A stretch of 64,000 nucleotides of DNA, from NCBI GenBank assembly GCA_019192445.1, contig JAHCMK010000002.1:248001-312000 (forward strand), given 5' to 3'. Shown piece after piece: positions 9,164 through 18,079 of the stretch. Numbering within the stretch: position 1 is the first letter of the stretch; every line of letters starts with the position of its first letter. Made by a program: the position numbers and the translations under genes. The notes under the pieces were generated by a model. It worked only from the letters and a program-made list of their open reading frames with translations, ran no database searches and had not been told where the DNA came from. The stretch comes from Oceanococcus sp. HetDA_MAG_MS8 (GTDB taxonomy: Bacteria; Pseudomonadota; Gammaproteobacteria; Nevskiales; Oceanococcaceae).

Positions 9164-10240
9164 ATGACAAGGCCGAAGGACAAGACGCGCGGCACCACGC
9201 AGCACCCACACAATCGCTTTGCGCAACGCTCATGCCATAGCGTCGATGACGGTTGGGGTAGCCTGGAGATGCTCTATGAGGACGCCGAGCCCCTTCAGAC
9301 TCAGGTGACCGAGTTGCACGCACGCAGCGTGATCAGTCGTAATCAGTCTCCGGATGTGCCCTTTGAGCAATCCCTGAACCCCTACCAAGGTTGCGAGCAT
9401 GGCTGCATCTATTGTTTTGCTCGCCCCAGCCATGCCTTTCATGACCTCAGCCCCGGTCTGGACTTTGAAACCCAGCTCTACGCGAAGACGAACGCCGCCA
9501 AGATCTTAGCCGCAGAGTTTGCCAAGCCCGGATACACGCCCAAAACCTTGGCACTGGGCATGAACACGGACGCTTATCAACCCGTAGAGGCACGCTATGG
9601 CATCACCCGCCAGATTTTGGAGGTCTGCCTGGAGCATCGCCATCCGGTCAGTATTGTGACCAAGGGCCGACTGATACTGCGGGACCAAGACCTATTGCAA
9701 GCGTTGGCGCGCGACAACCTCATTCAGGTGATGGTCAGTCTCACCAGCATGGACCCAGCCCTGAAACGCAGTCTGGAACCGCGAGCGGCAGGCCCACAGG
9801 CACGTTTGCAAGTGATTCGCCGGCTTCGTGACGCGGGCATACCCGTGGGCGCGCTTCTAGCGCCAATCATTCCGGCAATAAACGATCACCAGATCGAATC
9901 TTTAATTGACGCTGCCGCCGATGCTGGCGCCGAGCAAGTTGGCTGGGTGTTGCTGCGCCTTCCCTTAGAGGTCGCGCCTCTGTTCCGCGATTGGCTAGCG
10001 CGTCACTATCCACAGCGCGCGGCGCATGTGATGAGCTTGATCCAACAAGCTCATGGTGGAAAGGATTACGATGCTCGCTTTGGCCACCGGATGCGTGGCA
10101 ATGGACCATATGTGGCCCTGCTGAAACAACGTGTGCTCCTGCGTGCGCGCAAACACGGCCTTAGCGTTGAGAGCGGCCGCAACAGCCTGAATACCCAAGC
10201 TTTTCGACGCAGGCCCAACCAGAGCGAACTACCGCTTTAG
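9164..10240 (+). CDS. radical SAM protein, PA0069 family (spore-photolyase-like)
   Basis: A 358-residue radical SAM enzyme. The iron-sulfur motif CxxxCxxC is at Cys77, Cys81 and Cys84 (NPYQGCEHGCIYCFARPSHAF). It is followed by GMNTDAYQPVE, a TKGRLILRD strand and a VSLTSMDPALKRSLEPRAAGP segment. This pattern matches the PA0069/SplB-like family of unknown substrate. Members use a [4Fe-4S] cluster and S-adenosylmethionine to start radical chemistry. The gene starts 190 bp from the divergent hydrolase start and converges on glrR with a 14-bp gap. The family call is strong; the reaction is not known. Confidence 0.88.
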   Translation: MTRPKDKTRGTTQHPHNRFAQRSCHSVDDGWGSLEMLYEDAEPLQTQVTELHARSVISRNQSPDVPFEQSLNPYQGCEHGCIYCFARPSHAFHDLSPGLDFETQLYAKTNAAKILAAEFAKPGYTPKTLALGMNTDAYQPVEARYGITRQILEVCLEHRHPVSIVTKGRLILRDQDLLQALARDNLIQVMVSLTSMDPALKRSLEPRAAGPQARLQVIRRLRDAGIPVGALLAPIIPAINDHQIESLIDAAADAGAEQVGWVLLRLPLEVAPLFRDWLARHYPQRAAHVMSLIQQAHGGKDYDARFGHRMRGNGPYVALLKQRVLLRARKHGLSVESGRNSLNTQAFRRRPNQSELPL

Positions 10241-10254
10241 GCTCAGAAGCTGGC

Positions 10255-11601
10255 TTAGTCACTACGGCGTTTAAAGCTTTTAGGCTCCAGATCATACTTC
10301 TTGAAGAGCTTGTACAGATCTGTGCGGTTGCGTCCGGCCAAGCGCGCCGCCTGACTGACGTTACCTTGAGTAATCTCTAGAACCTGGCGCAAGTAATCAC
10401 GCGTGCATGCATCCCTTGCGGCATCCAAGGTACTGACACCGCCGCTGCTGGCTACGGGGCTACCCAAGGCCTTTTCGACTTGGCCCACGCTGATGACCGA
10501 GTCCGCTGCTAAGGCGACGTTTTGCTCAACGACATTGAACAACTGGCGAATATTTCCAGGCCACTGCGCGGCCACCAGTGTGCTCATGGCCTCGGGTGCA
10601 TACACGCGCTTTGGAGCACCGGCCTGCTGTAATTGCTGTAGCTTATGCTGGACTAGAGCCGGAATATCCTCGCGACGCTCTTCCAGGGCTGGAATACGCA
10701 AACGGACCACATTGAGGCGGTAGAACAAGTCCTCCCTGAACTCCCCCGCTGCGATCTTATCTTCCAAGTCTCTGTGCGTGGCCGACAACACGCGCACGTC
10801 AACTGCGACCGTGCGTGACTCTCCCACAGGGCGCACCTGGCGCTCTTCCAAGACTCGGAGCAGCTTCACCTGCAGCTCCGCTGGCATATCACCAATCTCG
10901 TCGAGCAGGATGGTGCCGCCCTCGGCAGCCCGGAACAGTCCCAAATGATCACTTGTTGCTCCGGTGAAGGCCCCCTTCTTATGACCAAAGAGCTCACTTT
11001 CCAATAATTCGGCCGGCATTGCCCCACAGTTCATAGCAACGAAAGGACGCTTTGCTCGGGGGCTCTGCGCATGAATGTAGCGGGCGAGTACCTCTTTGCC
11101 TGCTCCGCTAGGGCCGTTAATCAACACTGTGCAATCACTGCTGGCAATCTGCTTGGCATCGCGCAGAAGCTCCAGCATGCGGGGGTTGCGGCTAAGCCCC
11201 TCACCCTCGTCATCCCCCTCAGCCTGCGTAGCAACCGCATCGGGCATCGGCATGTATCGCTGCAGAGCCTCTTCCAGCTGTTCCCGCGATATAGGTTTGG
11301 TCAAAAAGGCCACCGCCCCTTCTTGAGTGGCGCGAACAGCCTCAGCCACATCCCCATGTGCAGTCAGAATGATCACCGGTAGAGCCGGACGGGTAATTTG
11401 CAAGCGCTGCAACAGCTGCAAACCATCCATTCCAGGCATTCTTAAGTCGCTCAACACCAAATCCGGCTGAGCGGTATCCAAATTCTGCAATGCGGCTTCT
11501 GCACTCTCTACATCGCTCACATCAAAGCCCAGAGCGGTAAGCCGCATGCTCAGTACACGCCGCAGTTTTTGGTCATCATCAACAAGAAGAATTCTTGCCA
11601 T
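10255..11601 (-). CDS. glrR: sigma-54-dependent response regulator GlrR (QseF)
   Basis: A 448-residue enhancer-binding protein. It has a receiver domain with phospho-acceptor Asp52 (LVLSDLRMPGMDG) and a TAHGD switch region, then an AAA+ domain with NGPSGAGKE (Walker A), the sigma-54 contact loop GAFTGA, and GTILLDEIGDMP (Walker B). A Fis-type helix-turn-helix ends the protein (NVSQAARLAGRNRTDLYKLFKKY). The receiver and output resemble E. coli GlrR/QseF. It would activate sigma-54 promoters after phosphorylation by GlrK, whose gene lies 20 bp upstream. Candidate operators are the TGTC-N10-GACA sites at 13190 and 13128 in front of the divergent BON-domain gene. Confidence 0.93.
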   Translation of the reverse strand: MARILLVDDDQKLRRVLSMRLTALGFDVSDVESAEAALQNLDTAQPDLVLSDLRMPGMDGLQLLQRLQITRPALPVIILTAHGDVAEAVRATQEGAVAFLTKPISREQLEEALQRYMPMPDAVATQAEGDDEGEGLSRNPRMLELLRDAKQIASSDCTVLINGPSGAGKEVLARYIHAQSPRAKRPFVAMNCGAMPAELLESELFGHKKGAFTGATSDHLGLFRAAEGGTILLDEIGDMPAELQVKLLRVLEERQVRPVGESRTVAVDVRVLSATHRDLEDKIAAGEFREDLFYRLNVVRLRIPALEERREDIPALVQHKLQQLQQAGAPKRVYAPEAMSTLVAAQWPGNIRQLFNVVEQNVALAADSVISVGQVEKALGSPVASSGGVSTLDAARDACTRDYLRQVLEITQGNVSQAARLAGRNRTDLYKLFKKYDLEPKSFKRRSD

Positions 11602-11621
11602 TAGGAAATCTCGTAATCGGT

Positions 11622-13118
11622 TCAGTTGGGGACAGACGAAGGGGGAGTGTCAGCCTCGCTGGACTTTGGGTCATCGGCCATTTTTGGGGCGGGCCATTGA
11701 CAGACAAACCGGGCCCCAGGGTGGGCATCTTCTACATGCACGCCGCCCCCTAGTTCGTTACAAATTTCCGCCACAATGGCCAGGCCTAAGCCAGAGCCGC
11801 GCAAAGTCGTCTCCTCAGGCTGGCTGCCTTGTTCAAATGGATGGAATATTCGTTCCTGCTGCTCTGCAGGCACGCCGGGACCACGATCGCGTACACGTAT
11901 TTCGCACACCCTGCCACGTTCGCGGTCCATGCAGCCCAAGGTGACATCCACCTGCGATTCAGCGGGGGCAAACTTCAGCGCATTGCTTAGGAGATTATCC
12001 AGCACTTCCAGAATTGCCAACCGGCGTCCGTATATAAAAGGAGTATCCAGATTCAGCTCAAAGGTCACGCTCTTGGCCTGACGCAGCATCGCCGTTGGTG
12101 CCAAAGCCTCTTCCAGCAGGGGCTGCAACTCGTGCCATTCAGGGCTGTCCTGGCGACGCTCCAGGCGCCACTCGGCATAGCTCAGCAAGCGCATAATCAT
12201 CTGCTCTTGGTCCTGGGTGGACTCCTTAAGAATGTCGACCACCTCAGCCTGCTGCGGATTCAAGGTACCAAGGCTCGCATCTGCGAGTAGCTCTGTACCT
12301 TCCTTCAGGCTTGCTAAGGGTGTTTTAAGCTCATGAGTCACATGACGCATGAACCGCTCTTTATCCGCTTCCAAATTGGCCAGACGACGACGCAACCACT
12401 CCAATTGCGCTCCCAATGTGCTGAGCTCTTCGGGGTAGCTGATTCGTATGGGTTGGTCGAATTGACTGCGTCCCAGTTGCAGTATTTGCTGCCGAGCTTG
12501 CCGCACCGGGCGGGCGATGATGCCGGCCAACCCGTAGCCCAGCGCGACGGTTAAGGGGATCAGCCCACCCACCGCGAACACGATCACCCATCGCGCTCGA
12601 CGTACGGCTGTGAACAAGACTTTCTCCTCAGCCAACAAGGCCTGCGTCCCAGCCTCAATCATGACCTCCGCCTTCTCCTGGGCCCCGGCAATCAGCGTCA
12701 GGGGCTCACTTAAGGCATAGCCCTCGCGAAGAAGCTCTTCCCAGCTTCCACGCGCGTCAATCAAGGCCTGGCGCACGCCCCTGATCTCATCCTGATAAGC
12801 GCGACTCATATCCATGGCCTGCATCGACTCCATGGCGTCGATAGCCGCATCCGCACGCTGGTAGAAGCGCTGCAGATCGCTGGCTTGACCACTGCGAATA
12901 TAGTCCTGCGCGAGGTCATCTAGATCATCAATTCGCTCCCTGAGCTGCTGACCTAATCGACTCACCAGAATACCGTCCTGGAGTAACCGATCTGCGTGCT
13001 GGCTGAGTGAGTTCAAGGTGTTCAACGCCAGAATCAATGCCACCGCCAGGGGTAGCGCCGCAGCGAAAAAGCCGGCTGCGATCAATCCAGAAATGGAGCG
13101 CGGCAAAAGTCTAGCCAT
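11622..13118 (-). CDS. glrK: sensor histidine kinase GlrK (QseE)
   Basis: A 498-residue inner-membrane kinase. TM1 is at about 11-32, followed by a helical periplasmic sensor (33-175) and TM2 at about 176-200. A HAMP segment follows, then the phospho-acceptor His262 in HVTHELKTPLASLKEG. The ATPase domain has DNLLSNALKFAP, DRGPGVP and GSGLGLAIV. The Ala/Pro-rich C-tail is typical of nothing in particular. It pairs with glrR (20 bp apart). In enterobacteria the kinase responds to envelope conditions and a QseG lipoprotein gene sits between kinase and regulator; here there is no qseG. The start is 226 bp from the divergent BON gene, and the shared gap carries the operators described separately. 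Confidence 0.92.
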   Translation of the reverse strand: MARLLPRSISGLIAAGFFAAALPLAVALILALNTLNSLSQHADRLLQDGILVSRLGQQLRERIDDLDDLAQDYIRSGQASDLQRFYQRADAAIDAMESMQAMDMSRAYQDEIRGVRQALIDARGSWEELLREGYALSEPLTLIAGAQEKAEVMIEAGTQALLAEEKVLFTAVRRARWVIVFAVGGLIPLTVALGYGLAGIIARPVRQARQQILQLGRSQFDQPIRISYPEELSTLGAQLEWLRRRLANLEADKERFMRHVTHELKTPLASLKEGTELLADASLGTLNPQQAEVVDILKESTQDQEQMIMRLLSYAEWRLERRQDSPEWHELQPLLEEALAPTAMLRQAKSVTFELNLDTPFIYGRRLAILEVLDNLLSNALKFAPAESQVDVTLGCMDRERGRVCEIRVRDRGPGVPAEQQERIFHPFEQGSQPEETTLRGSGLGLAIVAEICNELGGGVHVEDAHPGARFVCQWPAPKMADDPKSSEADTPPSSVPN

Positions 13119-13127
13119 GAAGTGACC

Positions 13128-13145
13128 TGTCTGCGTTTGGCTACA
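13128..13145. promoter_or_regulatory. second, imperfect GlrR-type operator
   Basis: TGTC-N10-TACA, one base from the TGTC-N10-GACA consensus and embedded in the longer inverted repeat ACCTGT-N12-ACAGGT (13125-13148). Its centre is 62 bp upstream of the perfect site, about -180 from the predicted sigma-54 start, and next to the glrK start codon. The symmetry supports a dimer site. Confidence 0.5.
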
Positions 13146-13189
13146 GGTTACAACGAAATGCCTGGATTAGCAGGGCGATACACGCAATT

Positions 13190-13207
13190 TGTCGGCAAAT
13201 GCAGACA
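13190..13207. promoter_or_regulatory. GlrR-type operator (upstream activating site)
   Basis: A perfect match to TGTC-N10-GACA, the consensus described for GlrR binding upstream of glmY in enterobacteria. It is centred about 118 bp before the predicted sigma-54 transcription start at about 13317, the usual distance for an enhancer-binding protein. It lies between glrK and the BON-domain gene. Confidence 0.7.
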
Positions 13208-13291
13208 TTTTCTACCTTAGGCCAAAGCTAAGCACCTCCACTTTCGCGCAGAACGCCCGTATTCCATTGTTTTATTTAACTTTTTTAGATT

Positions 13292-13306
13292 TGGCACAGG
13301 CATTGC
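13292..13306 (+). promoter_or_regulatory. sigma-54 promoter of the BON-domain gene
   Basis: TGGCAC-N5-TTGC at 13292-13306, with the GG (-24) and GC (-12) dinucleotides ten bases apart as required. The predicted start is near 13317, giving a 28-base leader before the ATG at 13345. It is preceded by an A/T-rich tract (13266-13291), which could help bending between activator and polymerase. Confidence 0.78.
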
Positions 13307-13344
13307 CCTAGACATCATGCCTTTCTTTCAATCGGGAGTAAGCC

Positions 13345-14028
13345 ATGACAATGACCCACGATGAACAATTGAAATTAGCCAGCTCGAACCGTCAAACCAC
13401 GACGCGTGAGTTGAGTCTGTTCGCCGGAACAACCTTGTTGATGAGCAGCTTAGCGCTACCGGCACTGGCGGCCGATAAAGACCACAACTCAAGCTCGTCG
13501 GTCGCTTCACAGGCGATGGAAGCCACGGGTGAGGCCTGGAACGACACCAAAATGGCTGCCAGCGACGCTTACATCAAAGGCCGACTGGTCACTGCTTACA
13601 CATTATCCGAACACCTCAACCCCTTCGACATTGACGTTAGCGTCAGCGATGGAGTGGTGCGCCTGACGGGGGCCGTGAGCGACGATATCGCTCGCGACTT
13701 AGCCACCGAAATCGCGCAAGGGATTGAGTCTGTTAAGGACGTTGATTCTCAGCTACGGCTGGATGAATCGCTGACCGAGGACGCTGCCGAGCAAGATGGT
13801 GACTCTTTCGCCGCATCATTCACCGATGCCACCATCTCCGCGCGGGTGAAAACCCAGTTGTTATGGAACAACAACATTGAGGGCCTTGGCATTGATGTAA
13901 GCACGCAAGAGCGCGTGGTCACCCTCAGCGGCGAGGTGGAGACCGATGCCCAAAGCGCCCTGGCCGAGCAAATCACTCGCAACACTGACGGGGTCGCTTC
14001 GGTCGTGAATGAACTCAACGCCTCTTAG
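13345..14028 (+). CDS. periplasmic BON-domain protein (OsmY-like)
   Basis: A 227-residue exported protein. GGGAG lies six bases before the ATG. An unusually long N-region (about 24 residues) precedes a hydrophobic SLFAGTTLLMSSLALPALAA signal ending near residue 43. Two BON domains follow, at about 74-141 (IKGRLVTAYTL ... VRLTGAV) and 162-227 (ISARVKTQLLW ... VVTLSGEV). BON proteins associate with membranes or lipids, and E. coli OsmY is a stress-induced periplasmic chaperone. Promoter context suggests sigma-54/GlrR control. The csbD gene follows 61 bp downstream, probably in the same transcript. Confidence 0.88.
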   Translation: MTMTHDEQLKLASSNRQTTTRELSLFAGTTLLMSSLALPALAADKDHNSSSSVASQAMEATGEAWNDTKMAASDAYIKGRLVTAYTLSEHLNPFDIDVSVSDGVVRLTGAVSDDIARDLATEIAQGIESVKDVDSQLRLDESLTEDAAEQDGDSFAASFTDATISARVKTQLLWNNNIEGLGIDVSTQERVVTLSGEVETDAQSALAEQITRNTDGVASVVNELNAS

Positions 14029-14089
14029 AGCTGCTCCTTAGCAGAACTCCCTCACAGCACTACATTCACTTTTTACAGGAGAAATAGAT

Positions 14090-14305
14090 ATGAGTAACTC
14101 CGACAAACTCAAAGGTCAATGGAAACAGATCAAAGGTGACTTACGCGAACGTTGGGGCAAATTGACCAACGACGAAGTCGAACAGATCGATGGCCAAGAG
14201 CAAAACCTCGTTGGCAAGATTCAGGAAAAATATGGCATTGCCAAAGAAGAGGCTCAAAGCCAGGTCAACAACTTCTTATCCAAGTTGAATTCCACCGTGG
14301 AATAA
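14090..14305 (+). CDS. CsbD-family stress protein
   Basis: A 71-residue, highly charged helical protein with the CsbD pattern: KLKGQWKQIKGDLRERWGKL, then EQIDGQEQNLVGKIQEKYG. A strong site (AGGAG) precedes the ATG. CsbD-like proteins are small soluble general-stress proteins of unknown mechanism (E. coli YjbJ is the best-known relative). Its position after the BON-domain gene and before a strong terminator makes a two-gene stress unit likely. Confidence 0.92.
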   Translation: MSNSDKLKGQWKQIKGDLRERWGKLTNDEVEQIDGQEQNLVGKIQEKYGIAKEEAQSQVNNFLSKLNSTVE

Positions 14306-14367
14306 CGCCGACTGACCTTCAGGCTCACCCTCGTGAAAAGCCTGCCAGGGCCCTTTGGCCAATCATC

Positions 14368-14402
14368 AGCACCCGCCCTCGTGGCGGGTGCTTGTGTTTT
14401 TG
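14368..14402 (+). terminator. intrinsic terminator after csbD
   Basis: Perfect 10-bp stem (arm AGCACCCGCC, 14368-14377, with 14383-14392), 5-base loop, then a TGTGTTTTT-type U-rich tail. It lies 63 bp after the csbD stop and should end the BON-csbD transcript. Confidence 0.9.
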
Positions 14403-14405
14403 CTT

Positions 14406-14466
14406 CCCTGAGGAGGCGCTGAAGACATTCGCGAGCACAGCGAATTATTCCTCGTGTCCTTAAGGG
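14406..14466. repeat. degenerate copy of the CTAG-bounded dispersed repeat
   Basis: Imperfect palindrome (CCCT...AAGGG outside, ATTCGC/GCGAAT inside) sharing the GAGGCGCTGAAG and GCGAGCACAGCGA words with the copy at 40695-40776. It has no intact CTAG ends. It lies between csbD and the convergent acetyltransferase gene. Confidence 0.5.
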
Positions 14467-14533
14467 CAATACGGACAACTGCTGTTGAGGAACACGAGCA
14501 ACCTGCATGGATTGACTCGGCGGATGAAGCGAG

Positions 14534-15322
14534 TCATTCACCGGCCTCTTGGAGCCGCTGAACGCTTTCAAGCTGCCATCGTCCTGCTCCTTGCTCTTGC
14601 ACCACATAGCTAGAACTCTGCAGCCGGGTGAGCGTACCGGAACGGCTCGCCTCTTCGAGCCGGTCTAAACAGTCATCAACACAAGACCAATCGAGTTCAC
14701 CTCGCCAAGGCCGCATGTCGTAATCCCACCAGCGCAGGGCCAGCAATCGCTCCACCTGCGCCTCGGGGAGCCGCAGTCGCTTGACTCGCGCTGGCTGGCC
14801 CACAGCAATGGCGTAGGGCGGAATATCCTCCAATACCACGCTGCGCGCACCAATGATGGCCCCGTCACCAATGTTGACCCCACGACGGATAAAGCTACCA
14901 GCCCCGATCCACACATCGTTACCAATGACTGTCCGCTGCGGTTGCTCTTCCGCCCAGCCGCTGCCAGCGTCCGCCGTTGGAGCCACGGCAGCAAACTCAG
15001 GAGACTCGTAAAAGCCAGGGGTGAGATGCGGGCGGGTAAAGGCCACCAAATGTGTGGACAACCAATCCGTAGGATGTTCAGGGGGAGCAATGATGCAGCT
15101 CTCACCAATCTGGGCATAGCGGCCCAGATCTGTCATATAGGCACTACTCGCTCCAGCGGCATTGAAGTACGCAAATGCGCCCATGCGGCAGTTCTTAAGC
15201 CTATGCCCGCGCACCCATACCGGGCATTCAAAGCTCAGTGTCCCCAAAATGTGAGGCTGCCGCGAGTCCACATGCAAACCGTAGTCTGCAAGCGACTCCG
15301 TTGGCACCAACTTGGCATCCAT
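14534..15322 (-). CDS. hexapeptide-repeat acetyltransferase (xenobiotic acetyltransferase-like)
   Basis: A 262-residue left-handed beta-helix protein. Hexapeptide repeats run through [14 protein letters not shown] and [31 protein letters not shown]. The [16 protein letters not shown] ending and a WWDYDM helix match the CatB/Vat-like group that uses acetyl-CoA. Whether the acceptor is a drug or a cell-surface sugar cannot be told, and relatives include many non-resistance enzymes. The ATG at 15322 is chosen because GGAG lies six bases before it; a GTG four codons earlier is the alternative. The C-terminal 60 residues are not part of the repeat. Confidence 0.82.
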   Translation of the reverse strand: MDAKLVPTESLADYGLHVDSRQPHILGTLSFECPVWVRGHRLKNCRMGAFAYFNAAGASSAYMTDLGRYAQIGESCIIAPPEHPTDWLSTHLVAFTRPHLTPGFYESPEFAAVAPTADAGSGWAEEQPQRTVIGNDVWIGAGSFIRRGVNIGDGAIIGARSVVLEDIPPYAIAVGQPARVKRLRLPEAQVERLLALRWWDYDMRPWRGELDWSCVDDCLDRLEEASRSGTLTRLQSSSYVVQEQGAGRWQLESVQRLQEAGE

Positions 15323-15377
15323 GCCCGGCTCCACAAAGTGTGTTGGCCATTATGCAGGGGTGCTGAGCTGCAGATTG

Positions 15378-17579
15378 TCAGACCAACACCACAGCCTTGA
15401 CAGTCCTGCCGCGCCCTTGGCCAAGCAGCAGACACAGCATGAGCAGAAGAAGGCTCCACACTCCTATAGCGCCGCCGGCAACGGCTGGTGCAGCATTCCG
15501 CGCGGCAACACCGGTGGAGGCAGCCGCAACGACAAATCTGTGCTGTAAGCGATGTTGTGCTTGCGCATCCGTTTCTGAACTGATCAGCAAGGCCAGCTGC
15601 GTTTGCGACCGTGCTTGAGCCTGCGCCGGCACCTGCAAGTAAACGCTGAGCTCGCGTGACTGTCCTGGCTCCAGCGCAATGACCTTATGGGTCACATGCG
15701 TGCGCCAACCTTGCGGGTGCTGGGGCTGCAAACGCACAAGATCGGTACGGGTGCCTTGGTTGGTCACGCGATACCTTAGCTCCGCCACGCGGCCAGGACT
15801 GGCCGACGTCTGACCCAAGGCCTCCAGCTCCAACGCAGACCGATAGCCGCTGGCATCTTCGGCGGCTCGCACCCCCACTTCATAGGTACGTACGCCACGG
15901 TCGTCCACTGTGGTGTCTAACACATAGAAATGCAGACCATTCGCGGCATCGACATACTCGCTCACCACACCCGGGCCGGTCCCTGCATGAAATAAGGCGT
16001 CTGCAAGCTGGCGGGCGTCACCCGGGGAAATGGGCACGGGTTCTCCTTCGCCTGGCTGTGGCCAACGGGGTTTTTCTGGCACCTGAACCGGACGCAAAAA
16101 GTCGAAGATCAGTTGGTCCTGGTTCGGCGGCGGGGGAACACGGGTGTTGATATCTTCCGGGTGGGCATCAATGGCCCAAATAAATGGCGGAAGATCGACC
16201 ACATCCTTGTTCTTCGCAAGCAGCACGCCGTGGTCCGGGGTAAAAGAGTCAAAACCGATACGATCGATGACTTCAATGGTGTAGCTGGTGTAGCCACCTC
16301 CATCACAGTCGAATTGTGTGGCCGTGTCACACGCGGGTGAGCGGTCCAGCCCCATAGGAATATGCACACCGTGCAAACCAATGTCGTTGGTGACCGGCGC
16401 CAAGGGATACGCACGTGGGTAAATGGTGGCCACAACCGGGCCGCTCAGCGCCAAGATATCGCGGGGCACCACCAGCACCTCATTGGGTTTGATAAAGCCC
16501 AAGCGCATCTTGTTACGCAACATATGGTGCGAGCCCATGGTCGTCGCCAAAGTCGCAGGAATGCGCCAGCGTTCGTGCGTCCCGCCGGGGCCGTTGAAAG
16601 TGCCGCGTGACAGCATGGCCCAGGTACCGGTGTACGAGCGCCGTGGGGGGTCGCCGAAGGGGTTGTTGTAGTTGTCCAGCACACCAAAGATATGGCTGAG
16701 TTCGTGGGCGTAAACCGATTGGCCGCTGGCTTCGGCTTGGGTTGAGGTCACACCCGGAACAGCACTGCTCCAAATGGCCTCGCCTGCCGTGAAAGAGGTC
16801 CAGTCGATGTAACGTGTTTCCACCCAATTGGGCTTGTCGGCATCCGGATTGCCAAAGGTGTCGCTGACATCCTCTGGTGTGGGGAACATCATTTCCCCGA
16901 ATTCCTGCCATAAGCCCGATTCGTCATAACCAGCATGCAGGAAGAAGCGAAAGGCGTAGTCCTCGCCGCCATTGGCCACGATACCGGCGGTCACATCGAC
17001 GAGGCTGGCCTCCAGAAGTTCATTGGTGAAGTTTCGGCCGCAGGTGTCACCTGCTGGGCAGCGATCCAGACCGCCTCCTACATCGCCTAGGCCATATTCA
17101 TGCTCCTTGCCTTCCATGCGGTAGGGCCCAAAAGGAGTGGCATCTACGCCAATCAACCCGTAGGAGTCCTCCAACCAATACTCATTGACGGTATGGAAGT
17201 GGTTGAGCTCGCTGGGCTTCGTGATCAGGAACTCTGCATAGAACTTGCCCACCTCTTCGCGAGGAATCGAACCAATGCCAATGGGATTGTGCTCGCCGTT
17301 CACGCCGACATCGTCACTTCCCGGCGGCTGGGTAATGATGAAGTCGCGATCGGCAAAGTCGGCCACAACCAAGGCAGCTCGAAGCTTTTTCGGAGGCTGA
17401 TTTTCCGGCGCCGTCCAATCCACTTCTGGAATGGGGCGATAGTCTTCCCAAGTCATCCACTCGGGCAGCACCCAGCTCTGTGGGTCCACCGGTTCCGGAA
17501 AATCATCCAGACCGGACTGCGCCAAGGCGCTCCCCATAGCAAACACGCCCAGCACAAACAGCCGTCTTACAGCGACCAC
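15378..17579 (-). CDS. exported M6-like metalloprotease with C-terminal membrane anchor
   Basis: A 733-residue secreted protein starting at GTG 17579, with AGGAG six bases upstream. The signal peptide is at 1-21 (RRLFVLGVFAMGSALAQ). The zinc site HELSHIFGVLD gives HExxH at 292-296 with Asp302 as a probable third ligand, as in M6/immune-inhibitor-A peptidases. The region after about 590 looks like a beta-sandwich found in extracellular proteins (LRYRVTNQGTRTDLVRL). It ends in a short Gly/Ala segment, a hydrophobic span (GVWSLLLLMLCLLLG) and basic residues. That tripartite tail resembles a protein-sorting signal of the GlyGly-CTERM kind, although the Gly-Gly is imperfect. Confidence 0.8.
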   Translation of the reverse strand: MVAVRRLFVLGVFAMGSALAQSGLDDFPEPVDPQSWVLPEWMTWEDYRPIPEVDWTAPENQPPKKLRAALVVADFADRDFIITQPPGSDDVGVNGEHNPIGIGSIPREEVGKFYAEFLITKPSELNHFHTVNEYWLEDSYGLIGVDATPFGPYRMEGKEHEYGLGDVGGGLDRCPAGDTCGRNFTNELLEASLVDVTAGIVANGGEDYAFRFFLHAGYDESGLWQEFGEMMFPTPEDVSDTFGNPDADKPNWVETRYIDWTSFTAGEAIWSSAVPGVTSTQAEASGQSVYAHELSHIFGVLDNYNNPFGDPPRRSYTGTWAMLSRGTFNGPGGTHERWRIPATLATTMGSHHMLRNKMRLGFIKPNEVLVVPRDILALSGPVVATIYPRAYPLAPVTNDIGLHGVHIPMGLDRSPACDTATQFDCDGGGYTSYTIEVIDRIGFDSFTPDHGVLLAKNKDVVDLPPFIWAIDAHPEDINTRVPPPPNQDQLIFDFLRPVQVPEKPRWPQPGEGEPVPISPGDARQLADALFHAGTGPGVVSEYVDAANGLHFYVLDTTVDDRGVRTYEVGVRAAEDASGYRSALELEALGQTSASPGRVAELRYRVTNQGTRTDLVRLQPQHPQGWRTHVTHKVIALEPGQSRELSVYLQVPAQAQARSQTQLALLISSETDAQAQHRLQHRFVVAAASTGVAARNAAPAVAGGAIGVWSLLLLMLCLLLGQGRGRTVKAVVLV

Positions 17580-17753
17580 ATTCCTCTCCTGATTGACACC
17601 CCAAGGCTGTGCTCAGACTGCCCTGAAACAACAGGGTTTGGCAAATGTAGCAGCGGCGTGTCCGCCTCTCAGGCCCTGCTGCGTATTTGTTCAGCGACCG
17701 GATAACAAACCGGCACAACCGACACAAACCATTGTTATTGGAGGGTTTTTACC

Positions 17754-18008
17754 ATGATTAAATCTATCGCCAGCCTGCTCCTTGTGGTCGCAACCAGCAC
17801 GGCTTTTGCAGGCCAGGTCAACATCAACACCGCTGACACTCAAACCTTGGATGTAGAGCTGGTTGGAGTGGGTCCTGTCGTCGCTCAGCGCATTGTGGAT
17901 TACCGCATACAGAACGGAGAGTTTGCTAGCGCAGAAGACTTAACCAAAGTGCGCGGGATCGGTGAGCTCACCCTGGCCAAAAACATCGACAGCATTGTGC
18001 TGAAGTAA
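17754..18008 (+). CDS. ComEA-like exported helix-hairpin-helix protein
   Basis: An 84-residue protein with GGAGG eight bases before the ATG. The signal peptide (1-19, ending AFA) is followed by a single ComEA-type domain: VNINTADTQTLDVELVGVG, then VVAQRIVDYR, then LTKVRGIGELTLAKN. The two helix-hairpin-helix units contact DNA backbone non-specifically. Relatives bind incoming DNA in the periplasm during natural transformation, though many small versions have no proven role. No other competence gene is adjacent. It is divergent from the M6-like protease. Confidence 0.9.
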   Translation: MIKSIASLLLVVATSTAFAGQVNINTADTQTLDVELVGVGPVVAQRIVDYRIQNGEFASAEDLTKVRGIGELTLAKNIDSIVLK

Positions 18009-18018
18009 AGCCTGCGCT

Positions 18019-18043
18019 GCCCGGATGGCGCCGCCATCCGGGC
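18019..18043. terminator. strong hairpin after the ComEA-like gene
   Basis: An 11-bp perfect stem (GCCCGGATGGC with its complement) and a 3-base loop, 10 bp after the stop codon. There is no U run on the plus strand (AAATGCTTG follows), so it may be an RNA-stabilising hairpin or an atypical terminator. Confidence 0.5.
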
Positions 18044-18079
18044 AAATGCTTGTGGATCATTGGGCTAAGGAGCATCACC

